Origin: Antitrichia curtipendula
Lineage: Eukaryota; Streptophyta; Bryopsida; Hypnales; Leucodontaceae
Reading direction: 5' to 3'
DNA: 64,000 nt
NCBI GenBank assembly: GCA_951230915.1
Contig: OX579638.1
Location: 9,566,696 to 9,630,695 of the forward strand
This document shows positions 37,970-50,603 of this stretch, piece by piece. The notes beneath the pieces were generated by a model. That model did not search any database. It was not told the origin of the DNA and saw only the letters and a list, made by a program, of their open reading frames with translations. Position numbers and translations under genes: made by a program. Each line of letters opens with the position of its first letter. Position 1 is the first letter of the stretch.

Positions 37970-38690
37970 GATAAGAAAAAATCACTTTTTTCAAAAACAA
38001 TAATTTGAAATTGGTTTTCTAGAGCTATATCTACGTGGAAAGCCAGTTGAATCATTCAGTTTTGACCAATGAATCAAAAGTTATGAAAAGTTCTAGATTG
38101 CGGGCAATTATGGATTCTCTTCTCTAAAACAAACTTTGAAGTCCTTTATCTTACTCAATTTTCAGTAATTTTTGAAGAAAAGAAAACCATAGGATGTAGA
38201 TTATCTATTATAATATTTCAACCCTTGGGATTGGCATTTTTCAATTTCATAATTAAATTTTTAACAATTTTGTATTTTCAATCGTTCTCTATTTCTTTCT
38301 ACTTACTATTTTTTCCTATATGTTATATAATTCCAAATGATGTGAAACTTCTTAAGCAATGTAGCTAAATTTTCTAGAAAAAAGAATCCAAAGAGGAACC
38401 ACCATTTGGGACATTTTTCATAGAAATCGAGCTTGTGAAGTGCAGTTGCCCTATTTTTGGAGGGCCCAAAAAATGATTTCAGTAAATTTGAATGTTTATA
38501 TCTTGCAATCCACATGGTGGAAATTTCTGAAATTCTTACCACATGTTCTGAAGTCATCATACTACAAGATCCTACAATTACATGTGTTAAAAAAAAAATT
38601 CAAAAAAGTTGTACTTATACTAGAAGTGGGCAGTTTTGGAATGTTTTTGGTGAAAATATAGTCAAGGAACTTAACATCTAAATGCCCAAG
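37970..38690 (-). repeat. Dispersed repeat, family R2 (inverted copy)
   Basis: The reverse complement aligns over about 700 bases with 58660-59450. Shared landmarks are GGGCATTT/GCAGTTTTGGA, TCAAGCTTGTGAAGTGCAG-type text, CCACCATTTGGGACATTTTTC, TTTCTTTCTACTTAC and CCAATTTCAAATT. The counterpart lies inside the TTAA-flanked element at 58085-59620, so this is likely a second, less complete copy of that element. Confidence 0.7.
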
Positions 38691-40589
38691 GCCTTTTTTG
38701 AACTTCTAGGAATTTGCTCTAAATTGAACAAAAAGCCAACTTTTTGACAAGTTGTATCATTTTTTTTGAATTGTAATTGTACAAATTCAAACTAGACATG
38801 TTAGAGATCACACAGGAAAAGAATCACAATAATACCACCTATGGATTGAAAGATTATAATGTTTAATCATGAAGGTGTTAAAACTACAAAAGTGACTTGA
38901 AGTCTTTCAATCCTCTTTTGACATGTCAAATCTAAAAAGTTGGTCACCAAAAAATATGAGGATAAAAGGCCTAATATGCATAACTCCAATCAATTTATGG
39001 CTTTCCAAAATCTACTCTATAATTTTTTTAAATGAATTTCTCATGTGAAATTTTCTCCAAGATATAGTGTATTTGAGGCTCATTTCCAAGAGTTGTCAAC
39101 ACTTTGCAAAGTCAAGATTGCAATGGACACCCTTGCACAACATCTGGAATTGAAAAATCATAATCAATTATTTTGAGGATTGGATTTTTGATGCTAAAAT
39201 TAAACTTTAGGAAGAATCTTTTTCAAATATAGACTACTAGAAATAGTAACTTATTAAGGTTTTATTTAACTTCAAAGTTTTTGCGACACTACATTTGGGT
39301 GCCTTGGGCATTTAGGAATTAATATCTAAACCTTATCATGTTCAAATATGGTACCATGGATGATTGTAGAATACATGGTCATTTTGCAACTTCACAATTA
39401 CATAGGAAGTGCAATAATGACCAAAGTTGGAAGTACCATATATCATTGGATTTGTTTGGTAATAAATACAAACTTTTGTAATTGATGTATATTGGTACTT
39501 CAATGCATACACTTTAGATGTCAAACACACAAAAAATGCCACATTAAAATCCAAATTGGGCTTTTCAGTTCTTTAAGGGTTAAACAGATTATAAAAGCAT
39601 TAAGGTAAAACAACCCATTGCCATTAGAAGATCTCATAGTAGACACCTAAGAAATGACTTTATGAAAGGGGGTTAATTCTTAATAAATGAGATTTGGGCC
39701 ATAATCAATGTCTTAGTTGAAAATAATGGAACGATTAGTGACCTCATTGGAAACTTCCAACATTTTAATATATATATTCAATGATGGAAGTGACTTTCTT
39801 AGGCCTTCTACATTAGAAAATATTGTGACTGCTTTAGATGAATAAAAAGAGCATTATTGATGTAGTTGTTGGATTGGAGGTAGTTTAGAGATTCGCTTTT
39901 GGATCACAATGGGCAAAGGACTTCAAAAATTCATAACAAATTCATAATTTGTCAAAAAAAATTAATTTCAATTACTCTTGCCATTTCTCACACTTGTCTT
40001 TGTGTGGAAAATTTATTTAAAAAAATTCAGCAATGGCATGAGAGCATCCCCATGGTTGACGTGCCAAGTGAGATTTTGGAGTGTGCGTTTGAAGAGTGGT
40101 GCCTCACTGCTCCTCCTCTGCCCCAAGCGGGGGGCCAAGTTAAATTGTTTATGGTATAATTATCAAGCAATGTAAACTTGATAAATGAAACCATAAACAA
40201 TTTTACTTTCAATCTTTTTAGACCTGCATTCCTTTACTTCCGTAGATGTATCAATTTTTTTCTTTACTTGTCCAAAAAAATTGACAAGTTGAAAATGCTT
40301 GTTCATTAATATTTATTGATGTAAGAAATGTGAACTTTGCTACAATTGTAGTGGAGGTTACGTTTCTTAAATCAATAGAAATAGTTGAACAAGAACTCCC
40401 AATTTCCTATGAGAATTTTAGTGGAATGAAAATCTCATTACACACACATAGGGTGGTAGGAGGTAGAGCAACCCATGTGGGATATGTAAATTAGAATTAG
40501 TAGGAGATCAAATACTCATAGTTAAGTCAAATTGAAGTAAGAATTGTGTTGGAAGTAGAATTTTAGACTTGATTTAGACATAGTAGAAT
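38691..40589. other. AT-rich intergenic DNA
   Basis: No gene recognised. The open stretches around 39899-40212 lie in an ordinary AT-rich setting without domains. Confidence 0.4.
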
Positions 40590-40910
40590 AAAATTTTCTA
40601 AAAGACTTTTAACTAAGAAAAGTTGGTAAAAAAAATGTAAATTTCACCTCCAAAACCCGTTTGAGATTTGGATCCTCCAATCAAAAGTTATGGACAAATT
40701 TCAGAGAGGATGTTTGAAAATGTCCAAAAACATTTCTTTTTCAATCCCTCTTTGAAATTTGTCTATAACTTTTGATTAGAAGATCCAAATATCAAACGGA
40801 TTTTTTTTAGGTGATATTCAAACTGATTTAACAACTTTTTTTAGTTCAAAATTTTTTAGAAAAAATTATTTTACTATGCCGAAATCAAGTTTAAAAATCT
40901 ACTACCAACA
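40590..40910. repeat. Long hairpin module, copy 4 (outside any CACTA element)
   Basis: The left arm has CACCTCCAAAACCCGTTTGAG and CAAAAGTTATGGACAAATTT; the right arm has the complements near 40755-40815. The same architecture and sequence as copies 1-3, but no CACTAG termini are visible within several hundred bases. It is therefore either an independent element or the core of a CACTA element that has lost its ends. Confidence 0.75.
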
Positions 40911-41493
40911 TAATTCCAACTTTTTACAATGAGGAGTCAAGTTCTTTCCTTCGAATTATCCCATACCTTTTGAGGGTTCATGATGGACAATGGATTTTTC
41001 TAGAAAAAACAACCTCTCCTCCCTCATATCCCACTAAGTGCCGAAGAAACCAATATTTCCATTTGCAAACAAAAGTTGCTCAAGATGGTAGCTTGACAAA
41101 TAATATTATTGGTAATTGATTTGTACACTTGTTTTTTGAGGTAACAGCCGGTTACGAATTGTTCACGAGACTGCCTCCACCGGCGGTCACCGGTCGTCGA
41201 CATGGGTTTCTCTGTCCGTTCCGGAAGGGTCTTTCTGCAGGATTCTGCAACATTCAGATCCAGCTCCCTGATAGCTCTTCCTTTCTTTCGAAACTTACGC
41301 TTCATGTGATGCAGAACCCTATTCCTTTTGTGACAGAGTTTTAGCTAGTCCCGCTCTTTAGAGCTCAAGTTTCGGGGTTTAGTTTCGAGGAAGAGCACCG
41401 AGATCGTGATGAGGCGCAGCTGGACTGCTGGAGGCCTTGATTTTGATTCTGAAAATGGCGGCTTGCTGAGCGCTGGAGATCGCGCAATTGGCT

Positions 41494-42396
41494 ATGGGCT
41501 CTCCATTTACCTGGGCTCGCTACTTCCTCACGCGGATTAGGTCTTCTGTGCAACAGAGTATCAGGGTACTATATTTCTATTCCTCCAATTCTTCAATGGC
41601 AGCTCCTGTGTTTCGTATCCTTTTAAAAGTTTTTTAAGGTTGCATTGTCATCTCTACTGTACACGAGGCATCGTCAAGTGGCATTCTATGTTGGTCGTTG
41701 ACACACCTTGTATTCGTATCACGAGTTGCTGTATTCCAGTTGATCGGATCCCATTCCTTACCTCAGTTACCTGTATATCAAGAAGAGATGCCGGTGCCTC
41801 TGCCTGTTTTAGGTGTTTGACGCGAAAGTTCTTCATGATTGCGAAGTCAAATTTTGGAAAGCCTGACTTTGCTAGGGTTAACCTTTAAAAGGTCAAGAAG
41901 CTTCAGCAGTTTTGAGCAGGTCACATGGAGACTTTTTTTGTTTAATTTGTATTTAATGTTTGACCAAGACATGCGATATTCTTCACTGATTCTGGTGATA
42001 TAAAATTTGGCCCCGACTGAATTCTGTTCTTTTCACAATATGATTGGTCATTCTGAAACCATGAATCCTTGGTCTTTTAGTGGTTAACCCTGGAACGCGA
42101 GAGCTGATGAATTTTTGCTGATGACTGACTTTCAGAGAAATTGTAGAGACAAAGAATCCACCTTTTCATCTAGAAATCTGATAAGTTTTTACTGGCTATA
42201 TCGCTGTTCGCTGACATATATGTTTTTATCATGATGGCTGTAGAGCTATGAAGTGGGGGATATTCACGAGACAGAAATTTATGAGCATATCTACAAGAAT
42301 TTAACAGCACCTTACAAAGACACCACGCTATGTGCAACTGCATTATGTTTGAAGGATGAATGGATAGAGGAGGGATTCAAAATCAGCATTGAGTGA
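41494..42396 (+). CDS. Candidate small two-exon gene, 74 aa, unknown
   Basis: Exon 1 (41494-41565) starts at an ATG after a GC-richer leader and ends AGG|GTACTA. Exon 2 (42244-42396) follows a GGCTGTAG acceptor and runs to TGA. Both junctions are in phase 0. The first 24 residues are basic and could form an amphipathic helix (ARYFLTRIRSSVQQ), like a mitochondrial presequence. The rest is acidic, with Trp at residue 64 and two Cys in an LCATALC segment. Composition from 41140 to 43300 differs from the AT-rich surroundings, which argues for a real transcription unit. More exons or a non-coding function are possible. I do not recognise the family. Confidence 0.4.
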
Positions 42397-44026
42397 GAAT
42401 GCCCATTTAGATTTCATAAGATACAATATTGGGTGCATCAAGTGAACTGCTATGTGGACTTTGGGATCGACTTGGGATAGTCTCAACATTTTCGCAGTGC
42501 AGCATTCTGTGACGATTGTGCTCGTGGATGAACAAGATTCTCATTCATGGTCAAATTCAAACCATGAATGCCAGATGTGTTTATTTCTTTAATAAACTAA
42601 GTTCCTCTGCTTAAATAGTCATGATTTGTGATTTTCTACTACTAAGTTTTTTTGTATGGGCAATGGATCCATGTGGTGTAATAGTAGGTTGTTTACAGCT
42701 CACACTTTTATTATCTGTCTCACTTAATCTGAAATGACTTCAATTTGCCAATGATCTCTTAATTTTAGGTGTGGCTTCAACCCAAATTGCTTACAGAGCT
42801 CATTGGCGTGCACTTACTCTAGTTGTGGCATAAGAGCAACAGTTATCTGAGAGCACTGCGTTGAGTTGGAGACGGGGCATATTAGGAAGAACAAAACAAT
42901 TACTGATATGGTGGAAGATGCTACTTGTTACTTAAAAGTACACGAACATATGGGATTTCTGGGAGGCGAATAGAGCAGTGGAGATCTCACAACAGTCAAA
43001 TTTTTCTCACGAAGACTTATTGACGAATTTCTTATGCAATTTCAAAGTGGATGCAGATCACTGTAACACTTCAGAATTCCATCTCCATCCAAAGATCAGT
43101 GGCCATGCACATTTAACGAAGTCATGTCTACATTGAACGTGCTATCTGAGGCCCAACTAGATGATCGAACAGATAAAAGTTCCATTCGGAAACACGGGAA
43201 ACTCGGTAGGAGACGGGATTTCAAGTCGATATCCACTTGCTTCCACTACATGATGTGCCCAAAGCAGCACCCGTTTTGGCGTTTCTAGGTTCAACACAAT
43301 TCTCAACAATCGAGTATTTTTAATACTACCATTTTTTCTACTTACTCTTTTTCCAAGAATGTATATGAAATTGTTTGGTGAAATTTTGTATATGTATTCC
43401 CAACTTAATTCTTGACATATTGGAGAGATATTCTTGGGTCAAAATTTCGAAAGATGAAACAGTTTGGAAGAGTTGAAAATACTTTTATTTTACCGTCACG
43501 CATATGATCACAATTGGTAAATCTTTTTTCTCTGCAAAATACGGAAGACAGTAATTTGGGCTTTTGAAAATTGCAACAAGCCCTCGTGACTTGAATTTGT
43601 ACATTTAGTTTGAGAATAGCTACCAGTTATGCAAATCTACATGTGAAGCTTTGAGCTGAAGACTAAGCTCGAAACAAAAAAAGGAAGAGGTTACATCTCT
43701 TCCATGATAGTCTCCAAACTTTGAAGTTCACTACTACTAACTCTACGTATTTAACAAAACTATCACGTACAGAACACCCACCCAGCTGGAAACCAAAAAA
43801 AGAAACAACCGCACTTACGAAACCGTTACGAGACAATGGACACCTTACAAAAACTTCTAACTGCATTTCATCCATGCCAGTGGAACCTCCAAGCTAGGTA
43901 GGTCCTACTCATGTGCACGTACAATTATGTTGCAGACTTGCAGTGATCGATATGGCCAAGGTGCTGTACTCTGGCATTAAAAGGGATGGTAACGCGCGAT
44001 GGAAGCAGAATATACTCCAGTCTCAG
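42397..44026. other. Probable 3' part of the small gene, then FRO downstream region
   Basis: 42397-43310 keeps host-like composition. A possible acceptor (TTTTAG before GTGTGGCTTC near 42768) suggests a spliced 3' UTR or further exons. 43310-44026 is intergenic and should include the 3' end of the FRO transcript. No repeat was seen. Confidence 0.35.
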
Positions 44027-47000
44027 TCAGAGATCGAAGCTGACGGAGTGATAGTGGAATTGGGTATTACTTTTGGTCCACAATTGCCTGAAATTCATTG
44101 ATCTACACAGTTCGGCCACAGTGCACGCCAGGGTCTCCGGTCCACACACCAGCACTCCCACTTCTGCCCCGCCGAAGTTGTCATGCAGGTCACGGACCTC
44201 ACCCATCACCTCTGCGAACAGACACAACGTGGACGTAAGTTTCAAGTACTAAAATGAGACTAATCATGATTATCACCGCCATAATATTCATGCATTAGAT
44301 CAGGCGAGAAAGGAATCATGAATTAATCATACCAGTGAAGTTGGGGCGAGTGCCGACGACAATGGTACTGCGGTCCAGAAGCGTTTCCAGGCGCCCGGTC
44401 TCCTCGATGTCTGCACCATGAAGTTTGTCTTGGACCATCTGAAGCTCGCGGCTTTGATTCGTCGCAGTAGGTGATTTGGACAAGAACTTCGAACCAAGCT
44501 TGGCGCCGTACACAACCGCCCCACCGAAGATGATGACGGCGATGGCGATTGTGAGTAAGTATAGACTCACGTCGTAATAATTAGCAAGTTCATGCGTGTA
44601 TTCCACGATGTCGGAGTTAGGAAGGTACACATACACTCGGAACAACGCCACAAATAACGTCAGTCCGAGGCACGCGGAGGCTGTCACGCTTGCAAACAGC
44701 ATGAGATTGCTCCCACTGCCGCCTTCCTCGACTCCTCTCCACGGACCGGTCTGCACCGTATTTCCGTTGCCAGTAGGAATTTCTACGAAGCCGTTGTTGT
44801 CCGCACCTCTCTCTTGTAATTCGAAGCTGCCCTCGGACACGACAGGTTCAGCACCAGGCTTCTCCGCGGTGAGGAAGATCTTGACGTTCACCCGAAACTC
44901 CGAGTCCCGGGACCCGTAGTTGGTGAAGATTCGTGCAGGGTCGCAGAACTGGTCTTTGAATGCATTCAGTTCGGAACGAGTTTTCACGCACCAAATTAAG
45001 TCCACTGTCGTCGGCAGCCCAACCTCATCGCTCTGGTGTCGATAGAGAATGTCCGTGATTATGGCTATGAACGGCGTCACGCCAATTCCGCCAGCCACCA
45101 GGAGCAGATGCTTGTACTTAAGAAAGTAGTTGGACTCATGGCCGTATGGACCTTCAGCAAACAGATGCAGTGAGATTGGGCACTTTCCACCTGAACTGAC
45201 TTGGCTGTGGGGACTGGCTTTACTCTCCTCGATGGCCTTGCGAAGACTGTCCGTCCAGTCGCCAAGTGGTTTGATTAAGATGGACATGTACTTGGTGTTC
45301 TCCAGCGGCGTTGAGGCACTACTGAAAGGATGCCAATGCAGTATCGCCAAGCCGCGAAGGTTGACAAACATGAAGCTCAAGGGATTGTACGAGTTGCCCG
45401 GGGACACGGGAAGCTTCAACTCCACGATGCCAGTTGGGAGTACTCTGGCTTGGACCCCCCGGATGGACCTCCTCGACTGCAGGAAGCGTAGAAATCGGTC
45501 GATGAAAAACAGAAGTGGTCCGGCGAGGAAGTAGCCAGTCAGCCAAACGCCCAGGTGATACGCTGCGAACGCAAAGAAAATAATGTACAACTGGTGCACA
45601 CTGAAGAAGAGATTGAAATGACGCCGTCGGACCCACGCTAGAGACGTTGGCCACATGAAAAGGCCGGCGATAAGTGCTATCACTCCAGCAAGATTGGAAA
45701 TTCCCGTGTTCTGCCATTTCACAAACTGCAAATGACAGTATCACAGTTCCAGTAAGACTTACCAATATTGGGCTAAAAACGTATCCGCACAGGATACTAG
45801 TTAACATCGTTACGAAGCAGACCCCAGGACCCTGTTACCAACTGCCAGCAACTATTTACTGATGCATACGGTTGTATTCATGTCTAGACTTAGTGTGTAT
45901 GCCACCCCTGTAGGCCGGAAACCGAGTTCTCATCTACTCACTAGCATGCCACTGATCTACAGCGGTCCTACTTGGGTACCGGAAATTGCACCAAAAATGT
46001 CGTGCACAAATGCTTACTGATAAATTTTGATCTCGACAGACTTGCCTATATACACTTGCCAAGAATCTCGAGACAGATGCAATTACACAAGCTTGTCGGG
46101 TTGCTTACCACATGCGCTTCGTTCATGAGACTGTAAAAGATAAGGTATCCAACACCGTGGCTTAAGAGGAGGATGAGCGTCAAGTGTCCGAGCCAAACAT
46201 GATACTTGACAGCGTGCTCGAAAGGGATGTCAATCAACTTGAGGATTGGAGAGCCCCTTGTGACAGGCAGAAACAGCAGCGCAATAGGAATCATTGACAC
46301 CCATCCCAGAAGCAACGATGTGTAATCGAGTTTCATCAATGCACTGCAGCATTTCATGATCCCCAAACAGTTAGCTACCCAGATCACGCATATAAATGGT
46401 GTAAACATATGGCTGCGTGCACAGAATTCCAGACATGCAAGATTTGAGCTGTTGAATTTGACCGAGTCGGAAAGCAAATTCTAGCTCAGCTGTACGTGGG
46501 ACTTACTTGGTGTATTTGGGATCGATATTTTCGATCTCTCCAGCATCGATGGCCTTGAACTCTTCGATTGCATACTTCCAGAATTGCCACAAGACAACAA
46601 AGAGCACCATGGCAAAGCCCACTATTTCTGCGGCGTTCATCATGCCCATTGGTCCCCTCACCACCAGCGGCTGCGTAAATAAACCGTCCCACACCCGCCT
46701 GAGCCATCCGTTCCTTTGCTTTGATGTCTTCCTTCTGCAGTGAGCAAATTCATCAGCAGTACGTGAGTCAGTGTGTCACCTTCAAACGTGACATTCTCTA
46801 ATACGGACTGAGAAAATCAAACTCATCAGTTTCAGGACTTAGGAAACTTCATAATTAACTGTTAATTGTACAGCCGACAGAACAGGCTGGGGAGCGTCAC
46901 CTGGAGGGATAGGCTTTGTCAATTTCAAGAGACACGCAAGCGACAATTGCCAACACCAGAATTGGTGCCGAGTACATAACCAAGACCGCTCCTGCATACC

Positions 47001-48058
47001 AAGTCAGAACACCACATGTCAAATTCTCAGTTCATTGTTAAATAAACCAAAGATCGAAAGAGTTGGATTAATTCTCTGAATCATGGCTTCAACCCCGACT
47101 TTAACATCATGCTACGACGTCATAAAATCGACCAAAGCGTCAATTTCGTTGTATTTGCACTATTCAGACCGCCCAAATTTGGTTGACAATCTCCCTGCAC
47201 AAAGCTCTTGAAACTAGAGCTGGTACGAACAGCTTAAATTAGCCTTCAAAGCGCCAAACTAGCGACTATGTGACACCATAAAGAAATTGGCGTTCCAATT
47301 TCCATGAAATCAGCAGGACTTACAGGTGTGTATCGCAAGTTTTCTTGCACGGACCGTGCTGTCAGCGATGAAGATTCTAAATTCATGGATGCGGGCTAGG
47401 CTAGGATTTTGAAGAAAGACTTAAGTTAAGCAACCTGGCCTTGGCCCACGACGGACCTACTGACAGTCAAGCAGACGACGATCGTTGCCAACGCACCCAG
47501 TCACGTGAGTGAAAGCGGCGTGTTTCGGTATTCCAGAGCTTCAAAACTGTGAATCCAACCTCCCAGCTAGCGCTCTTAAATCCAGGACTGGTCTCTACAG
47601 AGTACAGACTAGTGGAAACCGCCTGTTCAAACAACATGTACAGTATACTGTCTAAAAACCAACAGTGGGAAGTTAATTCAACGTGGTAGGTGGTTGAAAC
47701 AGCATCCGACTGTTGGTTTCTTCATGCTGTCTCAACAAATGAACGGCGATTTCAGTCGGAAAACTGAAAAGGCGCCAATTCGACTGAAATCTGTCAGTTC
47801 CATGAACATTAACTTCTGAAGTCAGGAAACCAACTGGAAATTTGGAGCAGCTAGCTTACCAGGTCCTCCCCACTGCTTGTTTTTCTCGAAAGCATTGTAC
47901 ACTTTGTCGGAGAACTTATAGCCAACCTTCTTATCAGGCGCACTGATCCAAACGAAGGCGTAGAATGCTGTGATCAGCCACGCAAACCCCCACAGGAGGT
48001 GCTTCACTGGCATCACCCATCTCGGTATCCCGCTTGCAGATGAGAGACCGGACTTCAT
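44027..48058 (-). CDS. Ferric-chelate reductase (FRO family), 776 aa, 6 exons
   Basis: Plasma- or organelle-membrane flavocytochrome that reduces Fe(III) or Cu(II) with NADPH across a membrane. Exons on the minus strand: 48058-47860, 46991-46901, 46734-46507, 46343-46109, 45725-44333, 44211-44027. Phases agree throughout and all introns are GT-AG. Membrane helices lie near residues 18-40, 68-90 and 133-153, followed by the ferric-reductase core. The two heme-ligand pairs are His221/His235 and His295/His308, with the 14 and 13 spacings of the Nox/FRO family. The FAD-binding HPFSS is at 383-387, EGPYG at 442-446, the NADPH-binding GGIGVTP at 463-469 and CGP at 738-740. Two further helices near 598-626 and 638-658 split the NAD domain, as in plant FROs. 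It ends in SVSFDL, typical of the family. Which membrane it serves cannot be told. It is complete and appears functional. Confidence 0.95.
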
Positions 48059-49782
48059 TGCTGCGTCGATTGGAACTTCGAACCAATCTCCAGATGAGAG
48101 GAGAGTCTCCGAATAGGCAGTCCCAACACTTAGGACCTCTTAATTCCTCACCATATGTGCAAACCTTCGTGCTGATCACTCACAAGTCAACACTTAGCGC
48201 TCCCTTCGAGAAGTAATCGCGCCGTACCAACCTTGTACTACAACAACTTTGATCGTATAGAGGTTGTAATTTATACGTTCGTTTTCTCCTTGAAAATTGG
48301 TCCCGAAATTAAATATTATTAAATTGAAAATGTGCTTCGTGAGGCGCTACCGTACACTACAATCAAAGACGACATATTTTGCATGAAATAGTATGCCAAC
48401 TTGGATACTTGAGGTCGGGATTTTAAGAATCTGAGGATCGAGATGCGCAAAGTGGACGGAATCAAATTTTCGACCAGGTTCATGTCAACGCCTAATTGAA
48501 TGGCTTCCGTCTAAACCATGTCTTTAATCACTCTAAATTACTGTGTAATGGAGAACTCTATACCAGCACGTGCACATTTCGATCTGATCCGATTGCAGCG
48601 CTGTGCATTTGTAAACTGACACTCCACCTCTTCATTCTGCCCTCTGAAAAGAAACCAGTCTACAATTGAATATGCCACACACTTGCCACATTAATTCCAT
48701 TGACTACAGCACACTTTTCACACATTCAAACCTACGTCACAGTGAAATAATAGTAGGGAACCCATGCACGAGGTAAGATTAGAGCGATTTGATTGAGGGT
48801 GTGCCTTAGTTCGCCGCGACGAGATTCCGACACGATACCGGATTCATAACGTGAGGCTACAGTATATGTAAAAACCATTATCAGCAGCAGGCCGGTTCGT
48901 TCGCTCCAATCCAGGCTTTTGCAGCGCGTTTGTAGGATGTAAAGTCCACTGAGTGGATTCACAGGTGAATTGCATGTAGCCGCTGAACTCAGCGGAAAAG
49001 ATGGTGACCCCGTCCCTTTAGAGCGCAATTCCTAACACACGTGCAGTCGGCGAGCTTACACATTCAGGCACAGGCAAGCCGGCATCCACCGCATCGAAGT
49101 CTCCCAGCGGCGCAGCAATCGTGTCCGTCGGATCGTGCATGGACCTTGGATTGTAGCTCAAGTGGAAGGAATCCCACCAAGTCTGTGGTGCGAGTGCTGG
49201 GTCGAGGCCTCACGCGCTCCACACGAAGGACTGCCAGGTCGGAGCGTGTGCAGGGCGGAGGCAAGCGAGGTGAACGCACGCTCACGTCTGCCGTAGCGTA
49301 AGGCTACGTTCCAATGCACCTACAGTGACCTTTTATTATTTTTTAAGGATATTATTACTTTCGGGAGTTGTGCAAGCGCCTCGACGTCTGCTTTCGAGCC
49401 CAAATCCTCTCACTAGCCAAATGAGGATGTACAAGTGGAGGTCTAGATTGCTCTGAGCTGACCCTTGAGGGGCTCCAAAGGCAGTCTCTCGCCGGAACTG
49501 CCCGGAAGACCCGCACTCCGGCAATTCAAGTGTTGCAGGGGCTGCATTTCTGCTGGGATGCATATATCGATCAGTCGCTCAGGAAACTGGAACTTACAAA
49601 TCTAGACATCCCGGCCTGGGTCGATCAGTTTGGTGCTTTGATCTGATACAACTTAGAGAGGACGTCAAATATCGGTGCAAGGATGGTAAAGTCCATCATG
49701 TCATTGGACTATTAATGAAGGGTCGACAATAGCGGGCATCATGAATCCATAGACTACGCTATCGTAGACAATAAGAATATAT
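48059..49782. other. FRO upstream region
   Basis: Host-like composition up to about 49650. The FRO promoter and 5' UTR should lie just above 48058. The GC-rich stretch 49041-49301 is open in two directions but shows no domain and is not called. No TATA box or known iron-response element was identified with confidence. Confidence 0.4.
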
Positions 49783-50086
49783 GGGCAATTTCATTAAAGT
49801 GGTGGTATTCCGTGTGTCATTTTAACGAAATTGTAGAAGTGACATCTAGGGTAGATATAGATTTTAGAAATTTATGATTGTTATAGATTTCAAAAATCTA
49901 GGATTATTATAGATTTCAAATCATAGGGTCTAAAAATCTATGATTCAGTTAGATTTCAAATATCTAAGAGCAATATAGATTTAAAAATCTAGGACTAATA
50001 TAGTTATCAAACTATTTCAAACTGCACAGTTTGAACTGTTAAAAGTGCCAAACTAATGGAATGCCACCATTTTAACAAAATTGACC
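49783..50086. mobile_element. MITE, family GGGCAATTTCGTTAAAATGG, copy A
   Basis: It begins GGGCAATTTCATTAAAGTGG and ends with the complement of GGTCAATTTTGTTAAAATGG. The interior has repeated AGATTTCAAAAATCTA words. It is flanked by AT-rich DNA, so a target duplication cannot be called safely (ATAT on both sides is possible). It has no coding capacity. Confidence 0.75.
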
Positions 50087-50139
50087 ATATAGTCTATGGA
50101 TTCTTGGTGCCCTGCACTATTGTTCATTTAACCTTGAAC

Positions 50140-50455
50140 GACAATTTCGTTAAAATGGCGGTATTCCGTATGCCATTTTTAGAGCGGCCACTTTGAACTG
50201 TGAAAGTGACATCTAAGAGGGGTATAGATTACATAAATTTTTACCTCTTATAGATTTCAAAAATCTAGCATTACTGTACATTTCAAAATGCACAATCTGA
50301 ATTTTGAAAGCAACATCTATGATTGTTGTAGATTTCAGACTTCTAGGAATGATTTAGAATTCAGAAATCTAGGACAGTTGAACATTTCAAAGCGTCCGCT
50401 CTGAACTGTGAAAACTGCCAAAGTTACGGAATTCGCCATTTTAACGAAATTGCCC
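50140..50455. mobile_element. MITE, same family, copy B
   Basis: The left end is GACAATTTCGTTAAAATGGC and the right end the complement of GGGCAATTTCGTTAAAATGG. The interior shares the CTTTGAACTGTGAAAGTGAC and ATAGATTTCAAAAATCTAG words with copies A and C. The spacer between A and B resembles the spacer between B and C (TAGTCTATGGATTCTTG / TAGTCCATGGAATCTTG), so the cluster may have grown by segmental duplication. Confidence 0.75.
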
Positions 50456-50603
50456 TTCTTAGTTTCATTTGGAATGGCATAATTCACTTTCTCATGAAAT
50501 TACATTGTCTACACTACTATAGTCCATGGAATCTTGACACAAACTGTTGTTCAACCTTCATTTACATTTACATAGTCCACTTTTTGGTGATATGAACATA
50601 TAT

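Noticed and set aside
44596..45862. Open frames antisense to the FRO gene (for example 45130-45534)
   Set aside because: Mirror frames of a GC-richer coding exon, without start context or domain.
49041..49301. GC-rich open stretches on both strands as a gene
   Set aside because: No domain, no splice context, and both strands are open, which is typical of GC-rich DNA without selection.
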